Positions 8,557-17,601 of a DNA stretch of 64,000 bases are shown piece by piece. Position 1 is the first letter of the stretch, and the number at the start of each line of letters is the position of its first letter. Origin of the DNA: Synechococcus sp. ROS8604 (lineage in GTDB: Bacteria > Cyanobacteriota > Cyanobacteriia > PCC-6307 > Cyanobiaceae); NCBI RefSeq assembly GCF_014279655.1, contig NZ_CP047946.1:372001-436000 (forward strand), read 5' to 3'. The notes below the pieces were generated by a model. The model was not told the DNA's origin and did no database searches. It worked only from the letters and a program-made list of their open reading frames with translations. A program made the translations under genes and the position numbers.

Positions 8557-9744
8557 TCAGGCGCGGACGGCGTCGCGTTGATGGCTCCAGCAGGAGATAT
8601 CGGCTGCTGGTTGTTCTCCGCTGGCAAGACGGGCGAGCGAATCACCAATCAGCGGCGCAAATTTGAACGATTGGCCCGATCCACCGGCAAACAGGCTCAG
8701 CTTGGGGGTGAGACGATCCAAGACGAAATTCACATCGCTTGTCATGGAATAAGGGCTCATCACCGTTTCCACCCGCTCTTGCACGCCGTCCAGCTCGTTG
8801 AATAGGAAGGTGTCCAGGAGCTCCAGGAGGCGGGCTGGTGCTTCGGTGCACATGGTGTTCGGTTCAGCGACGCGGAGCTCCTTGGGAGACCAGTCGATCC
8901 CGGCTTTGATGCGAGGACGCCCGTCAGCAGTGGTGCTGAGAGAGGGGAAGCCGTAATAGAGGCCGCCGTCATCGCCGCGCTCTTTCTGGAAACAAAACCA
9001 CTGGGGATAGCGGCTGGCGAGGGCTGGATCCACGGTGTAGTGGGCCCAGAGCATTGGCCAGATTTCTAGTTTTGGTGCGAGTCCTAACGGGGCCAGCAGG
9101 AGTTGACTCCAGATGCCGCAGGCCACAACAACATGGCCAGCGCTGATGTGATGACCACCTTCGAGGGTGACGCCGCCCCCATCGGCATCAATGCTGCTGA
9201 CGGGACTGTGCTCAAGGACTTGATGGCCTGCTTGACGGGCGGTTCGAACCCAGTGAGCAATCACCTTGTCGCTGCGGACAGCACCAGCGGTGGGTTCGAA
9301 CAGTCCTGTGAAATCGGCTTTTGGTTTCAGCGGGAAGCGCTCTGCGATCTGAGCAGCATTCAGGGCTTCATAGGGAATGCCCTGATCGTCCATGACTTTG
9401 CGGGCGCCCGGGATCGATCCTTCGATCGTCTCTTCATCCCAGCTTTCTCCGTAAAAGAGAAGCCCATGGGTGTCTCGCAACACTTCCCCGGCATGGGCCT
9501 CCTCCTCTCGCCAAAGGCGATTGGCTTCCTGCGCAAGGCGGCAGAGCACCGGGTCGGAATACATCTCCCGGAACATTCGGGTCTCTCCGAAGCTGCTGGC
9601 TCGCGCATGGGCCAGGGTTTTGCCTTCAAGAAGAATCACGTCGCGGATTCCTCGGCGCGCGAGCGATGCGGCACAGCTGAGGCCGGCCATGCCGCCACCG
9701 ATGATCACGACGGCGGCGCTAGCTGGGAGCGAAGTGGATGTCAT
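8557..9744 (-). CDS. FAD-dependent amine/N-methyl-amino-acid oxidase (sarcosine oxidase-like)
   Basis: This is a DAO-superfamily flavoprotein of 395 residues, closest in layout to monomeric sarcosine oxidase and N-methyltryptophan oxidase. The dinucleotide-binding motif is G16-x-G18-x-x-G21. SSFGETRMFREMY near residue 50 and GGSGQSFKFAPLIG near 354-367 are family signatures. In sarcosine oxidase a Cys in a Cys-x-Tyr-x-x-x-x-Asp context holds FAD covalently; here the equivalent segment MSPYSMTSD (329-337) has Ser330, so FAD is probably not bound at that site. The start overlaps the upstream dehydrogenase stop (ATGA). An oxidative demethylation or deamination role is inferred from the family; the substrate is unknown. 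Confidence 0.85.
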   Translation of the reverse strand: MTSTSLPASAAVVIIGGGMAGLSCAASLARRGIRDVILLEGKTLAHARASSFGETRMFREMYSDPVLCRLAQEANRLWREEEAHAGEVLRDTHGLLFYGESWDEETIEGSIPGARKVMDDQGIPYEALNAAQIAERFPLKPKADFTGLFEPTAGAVRSDKVIAHWVRTARQAGHQVLEHSPVSSIDADGGGVTLEGGHHISAGHVVVACGIWSQLLLAPLGLAPKLEIWPMLWAHYTVDPALASRYPQWFCFQKERGDDGGLYYGFPSLSTTADGRPRIKAGIDWSPKELRVAEPNTMCTEAPARLLELLDTFLFNELDGVQERVETVMSPYSMTSDVNFVLDRLTPKLSLFAGGSGQSFKFAPLIGDSLARLASGEQPAADISCWSHQRDAVRA

Positions 9745-10805
9745 GCGGCTGTTCCGAAGCTGAGTCCAATGGGATCTTTGCCGGTGTGGGCGGCAACTTC
9801 AACCAGAGCGTCACTGACGGTAAAGCCATCGCCACGTTGTTTTAAAAAGTCCGTGGCGCGCTGACGCACTTCGTGGCGTACGAAGTCGTACACCTCTCGA
9901 GCTGAAGCCTGGTCCCAGGCATCTGGGGAGAAGCGCTCGATGGAGTCGGCGATGACGGCGCCAGCATTCACGAGTGGATCTGGCAGGACGCGAATGCTGC
10001 GTCGACGCAGATCATCGGCAATCTCAGGCTGCTGGAAAGGAGCATTGGCCGCTGGAACAATCGCGTTGACCTGCATGGCGTTGGCCATCTCCGTGTCGAT
10101 CAAACCGGAGATGGAGCAAGGCAACAGCAGGTCGAGTGGTTTCTCCCACCAGGAGCTGCTCGGTGGCAGAGGTGTTGCGCCCTGAAGCCCCGCCCGCTCG
10201 GGGTTCATGTCAACGGTGAAAACGTCCCAGCCATGCTGAATCAGCGTTTTTGCCACCGTTCCACCCACGGCCCCACAACCGTGCACAAGCGCTTTGCCTG
10301 GCTGCGCCTCCGTTAACGATTGCGCAAGCACGGCTTCAATGGCACCCACGGTGCCGAAGGCGGTGGCGGCGCTGGCATCCACAGGGCTTCCGACGGCAGC
10401 CAAGACATGGGGTGTGAGCGACATCAATCGCTCCATGTCTTCCAGGTTGGTGTTGAGATCACATCCCGTGATCATGGCGCCGTTCAAGGATTGGAGCAGC
10501 TCAGCGGTGACGCTGATCAACTCATCTTTCACAGTGGCGGGTTCCGCAGCCCTGGCCACGATTTTTCCGCCGGCAAAGCCCGTTCCGTAGAGGTCGTGCT
10601 TGTGCGTCATCAGACTGGCCAAGCGATGCCCATCGGCGATGCAGGCCTCATCACTGGAGTAATTGAGCAGCCGCAGGCCACCATTAGCGGGTTTGCCGGT
10701 ATCGCTGCTTTCGGCTACGACAAACACCGAAAGATGATCGGAGACGTGTTGAGCCAGCACCGACACCTCAGGGGGGCCGGCGGATTGCAGAGAAGCCATG
10801 GTCAT
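9741..10805 (-). CDS. Glu/Leu/Phe/Val-type amino-acid dehydrogenase
   Basis: This is an NAD(P)-dependent amino-acid dehydrogenase of the Leu/Phe/Val dehydrogenase type. The N-terminal catalytic domain has GGLRLLNYSSDEA, MTHKH (K69) and the GGK loop (K81), the two lysines expected for substrate binding and catalysis. The coenzyme domain has a G176-CGAVGG Rossmann turn followed by VDMNPERA, whose Asp favours NAD. The length of 354 residues is typical. I used ATG 10805, which overlaps the upstream TGA (TGATG); a longer frame to 10856 would overlap the methyltransferase gene. The reaction is probably reversible oxidative deamination of a branched or aromatic amino acid, or of a modified one. Confidence 0.85.
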   Translation of the reverse strand: MTMASLQSAGPPEVSVLAQHVSDHLSVFVVAESSDTGKPANGGLRLLNYSSDEACIADGHRLASLMTHKHDLYGTGFAGGKIVARAAEPATVKDELISVTAELLQSLNGAMITGCDLNTNLEDMERLMSLTPHVLAAVGSPVDASAATAFGTVGAIEAVLAQSLTEAQPGKALVHGCGAVGGTVAKTLIQHGWDVFTVDMNPERAGLQGATPLPPSSSWWEKPLDLLLPCSISGLIDTEMANAMQVNAIVPAANAPFQQPEIADDLRRRSIRVLPDPLVNAGAVIADSIERFSPDAWDQASAREVYDFVRHEVRQRATDFLKQRGDGFTVSDALVEVAAHTGKDPIGLSFGTAA

Positions 10806-11842
10806 CAGGCCACGCGCTCCATGATCTGGTGGTGCTCCACGTAATCGAGGCTCCACTCCTCTGGAGAGGCTGCAATGCGCTGCTTCAGGCGCTCATAGAC
10901 AAGATCGGCTGTCTCATCACCAGCGACGGAGGCAAAACTGTGGCGGCTCCAGCTGCGGATGGTGGCCATCAGTCCCTCGGCGAACGCCGCGGTGTCTGCG
11001 TCTTCGTTCCAGCGCTTGCGATAGGGGCAGGGCACGTAAACGGTGCGCTCGTCAACAAGCCTGAGGCCATTGAGATAGGCCGCTGAAGTCTTGTCCTTCA
11101 GGGGGGCCATGAATTCGTCCGGAGACTTGTAGAAATTCAGGATCGTGCCCTTGCGGTAGATCTCTTCGCTGATCACTCCCTCATCAGCCAGGCTGCGCCA
11201 GATTTGATGGAGCTGGTCGTGAACATTGCGAGTGACTCCACCGTTATGACCGAGGTATCGGCCTTCTTCATCACGGGACAAATTCACGGTGAGCAGGCGG
11301 CCGCCCACGGCGAGCTCCACGCTGCGGAGCTCGAGGATGCTCGCCCAATCCTTCATGGCCTGAGCCGTGAACCGCGCAAGGGCCTCTTTGTCGTCTGATG
11401 CGAGCACATGGGTGTGCGTGTTGAGGGGGCCTGGGGATTCACTCAACCAATGCATGGCTGTTGCTGAGAAGCCGAAGCTCACGGTCTCAGGGGCCACCAG
11501 GGGTTCGTAAAAGCTACGAGCACTCACCAGGACGGTGGGATTGGGCGCGCGGCCCAGCTGCTTGGCAATATTTTCGGCCAAGGCAACGTTGTCGTTGCTA
11601 GGGAGATCGTTGCCGATCAAGGTGAGATGGGCCTTGGGCTGACGTTGATGCAGCCGATCCATAACCTGGGACCACAGCCCGACAGCGGTGCCTCCGTCGG
11701 CAGCGCCGTAATCCATCAGCACATGGCTGCAATCGTTCGTTAATTGTTCAACACAAGTCAGGGCCCAGTCCGAGGCTGCATCAATGCAGAGGCGTGCGCC
11801 TTCGGTTTGAGCGCTGTAACCCGTGGTCATGGCGATGGCCAT
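10805..11842 (-). CDS. SABATH-family SAM-dependent carboxyl methyltransferase
   Basis: This 345-residue protein resembles plant salicylate/jasmonate carboxyl methyltransferases (SABATH, Methyltransf_7). It starts near TGYSAQTEGA, the region that matches the family's YxxNSxxQ opening. MDYGAADGGT (43-52) is the SAM-binding loop. FSATAMHWLSESP (125-137) is the diagnostic substrate-pocket segment, with H131-W132. A later DLHQ-like region and YKSPDEF match the C-terminal cap. ATG 11842 is preceded by AAGG; the frame also opens with TTG 11860. It heads a four-gene leftward operon. Methyl-ester formation on a small acid is the family reaction; the acceptor here is unknown. Confidence 0.8.
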   Translation of the reverse strand: MAIAMTTGYSAQTEGARLCIDAASDWALTCVEQLTNDCSHVLMDYGAADGGTAVGLWSQVMDRLHQRQPKAHLTLIGNDLPSNDNVALAENIAKQLGRAPNPTVLVSARSFYEPLVAPETVSFGFSATAMHWLSESPGPLNTHTHVLASDDKEALARFTAQAMKDWASILELRSVELAVGGRLLTVNLSRDEEGRYLGHNGGVTRNVHDQLHQIWRSLADEGVISEEIYRKGTILNFYKSPDEFMAPLKDKTSAAYLNGLRLVDERTVYVPCPYRKRWNEDADTAAFAEGLMATIRSWSRHSFASVAGDETADLVYERLKQRIAASPEEWSLDYVEHHQIMERVA

Positions 11843-11884
11843 AGACCTTGTCAGTAGCAAGGGGCACCGTACCGCGTTGTTCTG

Positions 11885-12505
11885 TTAGCGATTTGGCGTT
11901 GTGCCCAGGTCTTGAATTGGGTTGTGGGCGAGAAGCTTCTCCAGTTCTGGCGTTAGTAGGGCAAAGGCGCGTCCTCGATGTCCGTGTTTTTTTTTGTAAT
12001 CCAGACTCATTTCCGCAAAGGTGAGTCCACTGTTTTTGACCTCAAACACGGGGTCGTAGCCGAACCCTTGCGTTCCTCGGGCGCTGAAGGTGATCGAGCC
12101 TTCGCAGTGCCCCTCCACGGCTGCAAGCACGCTGCCGTCCGGTGCTGCGATGCAAAGCGCCGCACTGAAGCGCGCCTGGCGGTCGTTGCGATCTCCCAGC
12201 TCTTGGAGGAGACGTTGAATCCGTTCAGGGTCGGAGTCTGCGTAGCGGGCCGAATAGACCCCAGGGGCACCCCCCAGTGCATCGACGCTCAGGCCCGAAT
12301 CATCGGCGAGTGCCCAATGGCCAGAGGCTTCTGCAACGGTCCTTGCCTTGAGCAGGGCGTTGTCGCGGAAGGTGCTTCCGGTTTCCTCCACCTCGATCCC
12401 CTCGGGTTGGGGTTCCACTTGCAATGGCCAGGGTTGCAGCAGGTTCGAAAATTCTCGGATTTTGCCGGCATTGCCGCTGGCAATTACCAGGACGCGGTTG
12501 GTCAT
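11885..12505 (-). CDS. rdgB: Non-canonical purine NTP pyrophosphatase (RdgB/HAM1)
   Basis: RdgB hydrolyses ITP, XTP and dITP to the monophosphates, keeping deaminated purines out of nucleic acids. The N-terminal motif is VIASGNAGKIREF. The catalytic core has ALADDSGLSVDALGGAPGVYSARYA, broken here for length into ADDSGL and GGAPGVYSARYA, and the C-terminal GFGYDPVF and HRGRA. The length of 206 residues is normal. The ATG at 12505 overlaps the stop of the upstream phosphoglucomutase gene by four bases, so the two are translationally coupled. The open frame extends 96 codons further upstream without family similarity. Confidence 0.95.
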   Translation of the reverse strand: MTNRVLVIASGNAGKIREFSNLLQPWPLQVEPQPEGIEVEETGSTFRDNALLKARTVAEASGHWALADDSGLSVDALGGAPGVYSARYADSDPERIQRLLQELGDRNDRQARFSAALCIAAPDGSVLAAVEGHCEGSITFSARGTQGFGYDPVFEVKNSGLTFAEMSLDYKKKHGHRGRAFALLTPELEKLLAHNPIQDLGTTPNR

Positions 12506-13965
12506 ATGGCGGCAGCAAAGGTGCGGGCCCAGCTCAGAACCTCCTCCACCCGCGACGGGCTTGGGGCTTCGCAATAGAGGCGAAGCAAGGGTTCCGTCCC
12601 AGAGAAGCGGAGCATCAGCCAATGGCTCGGCCCCAGCCTGAGTTTGACGCCGTCTGTGCTGACCACCTCGAGCACAGGGGATCCAGCAACCTCCTGGGGA
12701 GGCGTGTCTGCCAGCAGGGCTTCCAGCCGCCGGCGGGAAGCCATATCGGCGAGGCGGAGATCGAGTCGGTCGTAATGAGCCTCGCCTCCACATCGCTCCT
12801 GAATGGCTTTCATGCGCTCGCCAAGGGGCGTCTTGCTTTCCACCAAGGCTTCGAGCACGAGCATCGCGGCAAACAGGGCATCCCGTTCTGGTAAGTGCAT
12901 GCCAAACCCCACGCCGCCCGACTCCTCGCCGCCGATCAGCACCTCTCCAGCCAACATTTCAGCAGCGATGTACTTGAAGCCCACAGGCAGTTCAAGAACC
13001 TCCCGCCCCAGATCTTCCGCCACCAGGCGCATGAGGTCGGAGCCGCTCACCGTTTTCACCACCGATCCAGGAAGATTTTTGGCGCGAGCCAAGTGATCGA
13101 TCAGCAGGGGCATCAACTGCTGGGTGCTGCAGAACCGTCCGTTTTCATCCACGGCGGCGATGCGGTCTCCATCGCCATCAAACACCAGCCCAACGGCATC
13201 ACGGCCGGCTGCTTTTGAGTCCTTCAGCGCTGCGATCAGCTCCCCTAGGTGAGGGGCCAGGGGTTCCGGTGCACATCCGCCAAAGAGGGGATCACGGTTG
13301 GTTCGGATCTCGGTGATCAGATCCTTGGCGTCGTCTCCCAAGAGGTCTGCAACGCAACCGGCCGCCGACCCATGCATGGGATCGACGAACACGTGCAGAC
13401 CCATGGCGCGCAGGCCAGTGCTCAGAGCCTTGAGGTCCAGTTTTGTTCGCAATCCTGCGAGATGTTCCCCGCGGCCATCAAAGCGTTCGTAACGGCCCGC
13501 CACCGGTGCTGTGATCCCTCCAGCGGCGAGCCGGCGCTCCACCGCTGCCGTGAACGTGCCCTCGACCGATCCACCAAAAGGGCCTTTGATTTTGAGGCCA
13601 AGCCATTCCGGAGGGTTATGGCTGGCCGTGATGACCAGAGCTCCGAGCGATTGGCGCTCCACCACAGCCCAGCTGCAGGCCGGTGTGGGAACAGCTGTAT
13701 CGGTGAGAAGCGGCTCAAGGTCGCAGCCACGGACCGCTGCCGCGACGACTTCGGCCAATTCAGGGGCGAGGAAGCGGCGGTCGTAGCCGATCACCACCGT
13801 GCGGCTGTTCAAGCCTTCAGGTGCCTGGTGGGCGAGCTCCTGGGCTGCTGCGACGGCAACAGGAAGCAATCGCTCCACGGTGATGTCCACCCCCAAAATG
13901 CCTCGCCAACCATCGGTACCAAAACGGATCGGGGAGGCCTCCAGTGGGAGCGGGGAAGACACCAT
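12502..13965 (-). CDS. Phosphoglucomutase/phosphomannomutase family protein
   Basis: This is an alpha-D-phosphohexomutase of about 487 residues that interconverts hexose 1- and 6-phosphates, linking glycogen, sugar-nucleotide and envelope pathways. All four family motifs are present: the phosphoserine loop VITASHNPPEW, the metal loop VFDGDGDRIAAVD, the sugar-binding GGEESGGVGF and the C-terminal phosphate loop RFSGTEPLLRLY. The N-terminus is IRFGTDGWRGILG. ATG 13965 (MVSSPLP) is listed; ATG 13983 is also possible. Substrate preference (glucose, mannose or both) is not readable. The downstream rdgB overlaps it by four bases. Confidence 0.93.
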   Translation of the reverse strand: MVSSPLPLEASPIRFGTDGWRGILGVDITVERLLPVAVAAAQELAHQAPEGLNSRTVVIGYDRRFLAPELAEVVAAAVRGCDLEPLLTDTAVPTPACSWAVVERQSLGALVITASHNPPEWLGLKIKGPFGGSVEGTFTAAVERRLAAGGITAPVAGRYERFDGRGEHLAGLRTKLDLKALSTGLRAMGLHVFVDPMHGSAAGCVADLLGDDAKDLITEIRTNRDPLFGGCAPEPLAPHLGELIAALKDSKAAGRDAVGLVFDGDGDRIAAVDENGRFCSTQQLMPLLIDHLARAKNLPGSVVKTVSGSDLMRLVAEDLGREVLELPVGFKYIAAEMLAGEVLIGGEESGGVGFGMHLPERDALFAAMLVLEALVESKTPLGERMKAIQERCGGEAHYDRLDLRLADMASRRRLEALLADTPPQEVAGSPVLEVVSTDGVKLRLGPSHWLMLRFSGTEPLLRLYCEAPSPSRVEEVLSWARTFAAAI

Positions 13966-14017
13966 GGGTTGCAAGCGATGCACAGGATCTAGCAGCTGGC
14001 CGCCTTACCGTCGGTTC

Positions 14018-15505
14018 ATGGGTGCCACCCCTCTCGCTGACAAGCCGCTCACGGACAGGTTGCTGCGGAGCTGGGTGCGCTGCCGGCGGAGGGCATGGCT
14101 CGACCGCCATGCCAATCCAGATGATCGGCTTTACACCGCCCATCGCACCCTGCAGCTGGATGACCAACAGCGCAGTTTTGTGGCCTTGCTGCCAGGGAAG
14201 CCAGGGTATGGCCAGGCGGCTTGCGAGCGCGGAGAGGCCGGCGTGGTGGGGGTGCGATTGCGCGGGGTCTTTCCTGATGTCTCAGCCCAGAAGGATGCGG
14301 CTCTAGAGGCCCATCCGCCTCTGCTTGAACGGGTGAAAGGGTCCAGTCGCTGGGGGGAATTTGCCTATCGGCCCGTGATTGCTCGGCAGGGCCGCCGCTT
14401 AACCAGAGAACATCGTTTGCAGCTTGCTTTGGCTGGACGCTTGTTGGCTGAATTCCAGGGTGGGCCAGTGCCGGATGGCCTTGCGGTGGCAGGCTCGGGG
14501 TGCCGCTTAGAGCGGGAGCGTTTACCGCTTGGCAACAGCTTGAACCGTCAGCTCGATGAGGCTCTGCTGAGGTTGTCAGCCGACTTAACTAGAACCGATC
14601 CGCCGGCTTTGGCAGCAGATCGACGCAAGTGCACGCTGTGTAGCTGGAGGGGGCTCTGCAACGACGTGGCGTCTCATGAAGGGCATCTCAGTGAGGTCAG
14701 TGGAATTGGGGCCAAAAGGCGCGAGATGTTGCAAGACATCGGGGTGAATAGTCTCCAGGCCCTGGCTGCAGCCAACCCCAAGGATCTCGCTGGGCAGCTC
14801 AATCGCTTCGGCGAGCAGCATGCAGCGATGGCGGCCCCTTTGGTGGCCCAAGCCCGTGCCCAGCGAGATGGGGTGGTTGAGCGTCTTGATGCACTCCCAG
14901 CACTCCCTGAATTGCTGAATGCCCCAGGGGTCTTGCTTTACGACATCGAATCCGATCCGGATGCCCGTGATGACTTTTTGCACGGATTTGTGCGCTTGCC
15001 CAAGAACGGAGGTGAAAGCTGGGATCTCACCCGTGCCACCTACCACCCGCTGCTGGTGCTTCAAGAGCATGGTGAGAAGCGCTGCTGGCAAAGGATCCAA
15101 CGCTTCCTTGCCACCTATCCCGATTGGTTGATCCTTCATTACGGCGAAACCGAGTCGCTGGCTTTGTTGCGCATGGCCAAACGCCAGGGCGCCTCAGACC
15201 AAGAACAGCAAGCCCTGCGAGAGCGCTTGATTGATGTGCATGCCCGCTTGCGTGCCCATTGGCGGCTTCCCCTCAGCAGCTATGGCCTCAAGGCCGTTGC
15301 GGGTTGGAGAGGATTCAAGTGGGGCCAGTCAGGGGCCGATGGTGCCAGGGCCCTGTTGTGGTGGCGTCAGTGGCGCGGTGAGGGGGTGAACGCGCGAGGC
15401 TCCAGCCATGCCTTGCGTTGGATCCTCACCTACAACCGCGACGATGGAATGGCCACTTGGGCTGTGGCCCAATGGTTGTTGAGCGCTGATCAAGGTCTGG
15501 TTTAA
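14018..15505 (+). CDS. TM0106-family RecB-like nuclease
   Basis: This 495-residue protein fits the TM0106 family of RecB-like putative nucleases. The N-terminal part has the RecB-type fold and a cysteine cluster, CTLCSWRGLC, resembling the Fe-S cysteines of related nucleases. A helix-hairpin-helix-like segment follows (EVSGIGAKRREMLQDIGV). The C-terminal half is an RNase H-like 3'-5' exonuclease domain: it begins VLLYDIESDPDAR with the acidic pair, has LILHYGETESLALL, and ends with YNRDDGMATW. ATG 14018 (MGATPLAD) was chosen since it avoids the divergent phosphomutase gene. Its cellular role is unknown. The 3' end overlaps ygfZ by four bases. Confidence 0.8.
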   Translation: MGATPLADKPLTDRLLRSWVRCRRRAWLDRHANPDDRLYTAHRTLQLDDQQRSFVALLPGKPGYGQAACERGEAGVVGVRLRGVFPDVSAQKDAALEAHPPLLERVKGSSRWGEFAYRPVIARQGRRLTREHRLQLALAGRLLAEFQGGPVPDGLAVAGSGCRLERERLPLGNSLNRQLDEALLRLSADLTRTDPPALAADRRKCTLCSWRGLCNDVASHEGHLSEVSGIGAKRREMLQDIGVNSLQALAAANPKDLAGQLNRFGEQHAAMAAPLVAQARAQRDGVVERLDALPALPELLNAPGVLLYDIESDPDARDDFLHGFVRLPKNGGESWDLTRATYHPLLVLQEHGEKRCWQRIQRFLATYPDWLILHYGETESLALLRMAKRQGASDQEQQALRERLIDVHARLRAHWRLPLSSYGLKAVAGWRGFKWGQSGADGARALLWWRQWRGEGVNARGSSHALRWILTYNRDDGMATWAVAQWLLSADQGLV

Positions 15506-16356
15506 GGGCGTGTGGGTGGCTCGGAAAACGCCTGTGGTTTGGACAGCTGAATCGAGCCTTGATCGTTGTCGAGGCTGAGCTGGGGGTCTGCCAGGGCATG
15601 CCGGCGCACGAGGGCGAGGCCGATCCATTCCGCTGGCGCTCCCTCAGTAGGAGCAATCTCCATGGCGGAGGTAATGACACCAGCGCGTTCACCCTGGCGT
15701 CGCAGCACGGTGCCCCGTTCAGGGACAGTCCCCTGAAGGTCGCTGGAGGGGGTGCGCCAACGCCGGAGTTGTTGCTTGACCTCCCCTTTTGAAGCGAGCT
15801 TTGCCACCGTTTCCTGCCCTAAATAACAGCCTTTGTTGAGATGCACCCAGGGGGAGAGGCCCAGCTCAAAGGGATTGGTGGTTCCATCCAATTCACCAGG
15901 GCTGAGAGGCCATCCCTGGTCCAGACGCCAACGCTCGAGTTGGTGGGCGTTGGCGACCTCACTGGCGGGAAAACGATCGCTGGCGTCCGGTGCATCCTCT
16001 GCCCAAGAGACGTTGACCGGATCCATCGGTTGGCCTTGCACCAGCAGCTCTTGTCTGCGTTGTTGTCGGTTGCCTTTGAGACGGACGCGGTCGGCTGGAA
16101 AAATCACACGGTCGAACCCTTGGCTAAGGGCTTCCACCGTCCCAGTCAGCACGAGCACATCAGCGCCTGTGGCATCCACTCGGATTTCAAGCAGAGCCTG
16201 CACCCGTCCGGTGGCATCCAGCCAGCAGGCCGGCAGGGGGGCGCCCTCCTCCGCCTGCTGGACGTCGGCACTGGTCTGACCTTGAAGAAACGTGCGACTG
16301 CCACTTCCCTCGAGACGCAAGACCGGGAAGCGTTGATCCCAAAGGAGCTTGTTCAT
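15502..16356 (-). CDS. ygfZ: Folate-binding YgfZ/GcvT-like Fe-S cluster repair protein
   Basis: The protein (284 residues) is a YgfZ/IBA57 relative, a tetrahydrofolate-binding homologue of the glycine cleavage T protein that helps to make or repair some Fe-S proteins. The family signature K-G-C-Y-x-G-Q-E is present in [20 protein letters not shown]. The N-terminus has [20 protein letters not shown] and a later [15 protein letters not shown]. It follows pyrE with a four-base overlap on the same strand and meets the convergent nuclease gene at its 3' end. Confidence 0.92.
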   Translation of the reverse strand: MNKLLWDQRFPVLRLEGSGSRTFLQGQTSADVQQAEEGAPLPACWLDATGRVQALLEIRVDATGADVLVLTGTVEALSQGFDRVIFPADRVRLKGNRQQRRQELLVQGQPMDPVNVSWAEDAPDASDRFPASEVANAHQLERWRLDQGWPLSPGELDGTTNPFELGLSPWVHLNKGCYLGQETVAKLASKGEVKQQLRRWRTPSSDLQGTVPERGTVLRRQGERAGVITSAMEIAPTEGAPAEWIGLALVRRHALADPQLSLDNDQGSIQLSKPQAFSEPPTRP

Positions 16357-16922
16357 GCTTGGAGTTCACGGGACAGGGCGGCCACCTCTTCCAGGCGATA
16401 AAGGCTGAATAACTCAAGACCAGCGGCTTGCATGGCAGCAGCCCCTCCCTCTTCACGGTCCACAATCGTCACCACCCGATTCACGCTGTAGCCCGCTGCT
16501 CGGAGTTGTTCGACAGCCTTGATCGACGACCCACCGGTGGTGACCACATCTTCAAGAACGGTGACGAGCGCGCCTTGCGCAGGCAGGGGACCCTCCAGCC
16601 AAGCCCCTGTGCCGTGGCCCTTGGCCTCTTTTCGCACGATCAGAGCGTCCAGCGAGCGTCCAGCCTGGGCGGCAACAAGGGCAACGCCACTAACGAGCGG
16701 ATCGGCTCCCAGGGTGAGACCTCCAACGGCGGCCGCGTCGGCTTCCACGAGAGCCAACATCGCTGGGCAGAGCAGGGCTAGGCCTGAACCGCTCAAGCTG
16801 ACCGGCTTGCAATTCACGTAGTGATGACTGCTGCGACCGGACGCGAGCGTGAAGCTGCCGTGGCGGTAAGCCTCTTTCGCTAACCCCTCCAGCAGAGGGT
16901 CGTGTTGAAAACGTTGAGACAT
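16353..16922 (-). CDS. pyrE: Orotate phosphoribosyltransferase
   Basis: PyrE makes orotidine 5'-monophosphate from orotate and PRPP, the fifth step of pyrimidine synthesis. The PRPP-binding motif is [18 protein letters not shown]. Upstream it has the orotate-contacting [16 protein letters not shown] and [16 protein letters not shown], whose lysines contact PRPP. The 189-residue length is normal. It is the first gene of a two-gene unit with ygfZ. Confidence 0.95.
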   Translation of the reverse strand: MSQRFQHDPLLEGLAKEAYRHGSFTLASGRSSHHYVNCKPVSLSGSGLALLCPAMLALVEADAAAVGGLTLGADPLVSGVALVAAQAGRSLDALIVRKEAKGHGTGAWLEGPLPAQGALVTVLEDVVTTGGSSIKAVEQLRAAGYSVNRVVTIVDREEGGAAAMQAAGLELFSLYRLEEVAALSRELQA

Positions 16923-16964
16923 CGGGGCTGGTGCGAAGCGAATCCTCTTCCTAGTTTGCGCGCA

Positions 16965-17501
16965 GTGGTGACGGTTTTTGTGCGCAGGCTCCCGTTTGGT
17001 GTTCTGGTGGTCATGGGCCCACTCGCTCTGTGGCAGGCCAGCCCTGGTCAGGCCAATCCTGTGGTGTGCGAGACAAGCCTTGAAGCTCCTTCGTCTTCAA
17101 GCCGTGCTGGCGAGGTCCTCGCTCCCGTGGAGGTGAGCCGTTGTGGCTCTGTCAAAACCACGGATGCGCTTGTGACTGAGCGGTTTTATACCTGGACGGC
17201 ACCCTTCGCTCGTGGCGTTGATGTGATGCACCAGATCACCGACCTGCTTGGCATTGCAGTGGCGGGGCCTGAGGGCAACAGGGTGATGGGATTTGGCTTC
17301 CCCGATCAGACGATTGTTTGGGATGGATCGGCCATTCAATCCACGTATCAGGTGTTGCTGGAGGAGCAAAGTCCGGCCATTCCCTGGCGCACTGTGGATA
17401 TTTCCAACGGATTCACGAGCAGCTTGGCGGAGGAAGGTCAGGTCAGAATGCCCATTGAGCGGGAGGATCCACCCTCAGCACCCATTCGTGCCTTGTGGTA
17501 A
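16965..17501 (+). CDS. Predicted exported protein of unknown function
   Basis: I do not recognise a named family. The protein is about 178 residues. GTG 16965 was chosen because earlier in-frame starts overlap pyrE. It begins [16 protein letters not shown], then a hydrophobic run ending in [10 protein letters not shown], which reads as a signal peptide. The mature part has two cysteines near its start (VVCETS and VSRCGS) that could form a disulfide. It ends with a Pro-rich tail. Codon use matches its neighbours. It is divergent from pyrE and is followed closely by a tRNA gene. It looks like the conserved secreted unknowns found in marine picocyanobacteria. Confidence 0.65.
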   Translation: MVTVFVRRLPFGVLVVMGPLALWQASPGQANPVVCETSLEAPSSSSRAGEVLAPVEVSRCGSVKTTDALVTERFYTWTAPFARGVDVMHQITDLLGIAVAGPEGNRVMGFGFPDQTIVWDGSAIQSTYQVLLEEQSPAIPWRTVDISNGFTSSLAEEGQVRMPIEREDPPSAPIRALW

Positions 17502-17514
17502 CCCTTGATAAAGC

Positions 17515-17587
17515 GGGGGTCTAGCAATCTGGTGAATGCAGCGAACTCATAATTCGCCTTAGCCGAGTTCGATCCTCGGGACCCCCA
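17515..17587 (+). tRNA. tRNA with CAU anticodon (elongator Met or Ile2)
   Basis: A full cloverleaf folds by eye: acceptor GGGGGTC/GACCCCC, D arm GCA...TGC, anticodon stem GCGAA/TTCGC around loop CTCATAA (anticodon CAT), T arm CCGAG-TTCGATC-CTCGG, and discriminator A. CCA is not encoded. The G1-C72 pair and the lack of three G-C pairs in the anticodon stem argue against initiator tRNA. The loop CTCATAA resembles tRNA-Ile2, whose C34 becomes lysidine, but elongator Met cannot be excluded. Confidence 0.9.
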
Positions 17588-17601
17588 TTCATTCATGACT
17601 C

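Noticed and set aside
11975-12000. T-rich run in the rdgB region as a terminator
   Set aside because: It lies inside the rdgB coding sequence (lysine codons on the minus strand) and no stem precedes it.
13249-13992. Long open frame on the plus strand opposite the phosphoglucomutase gene
   Set aside because: It mirrors the coding strand of a strongly matching gene and has no family similarity or good start; it is a shadow frame.
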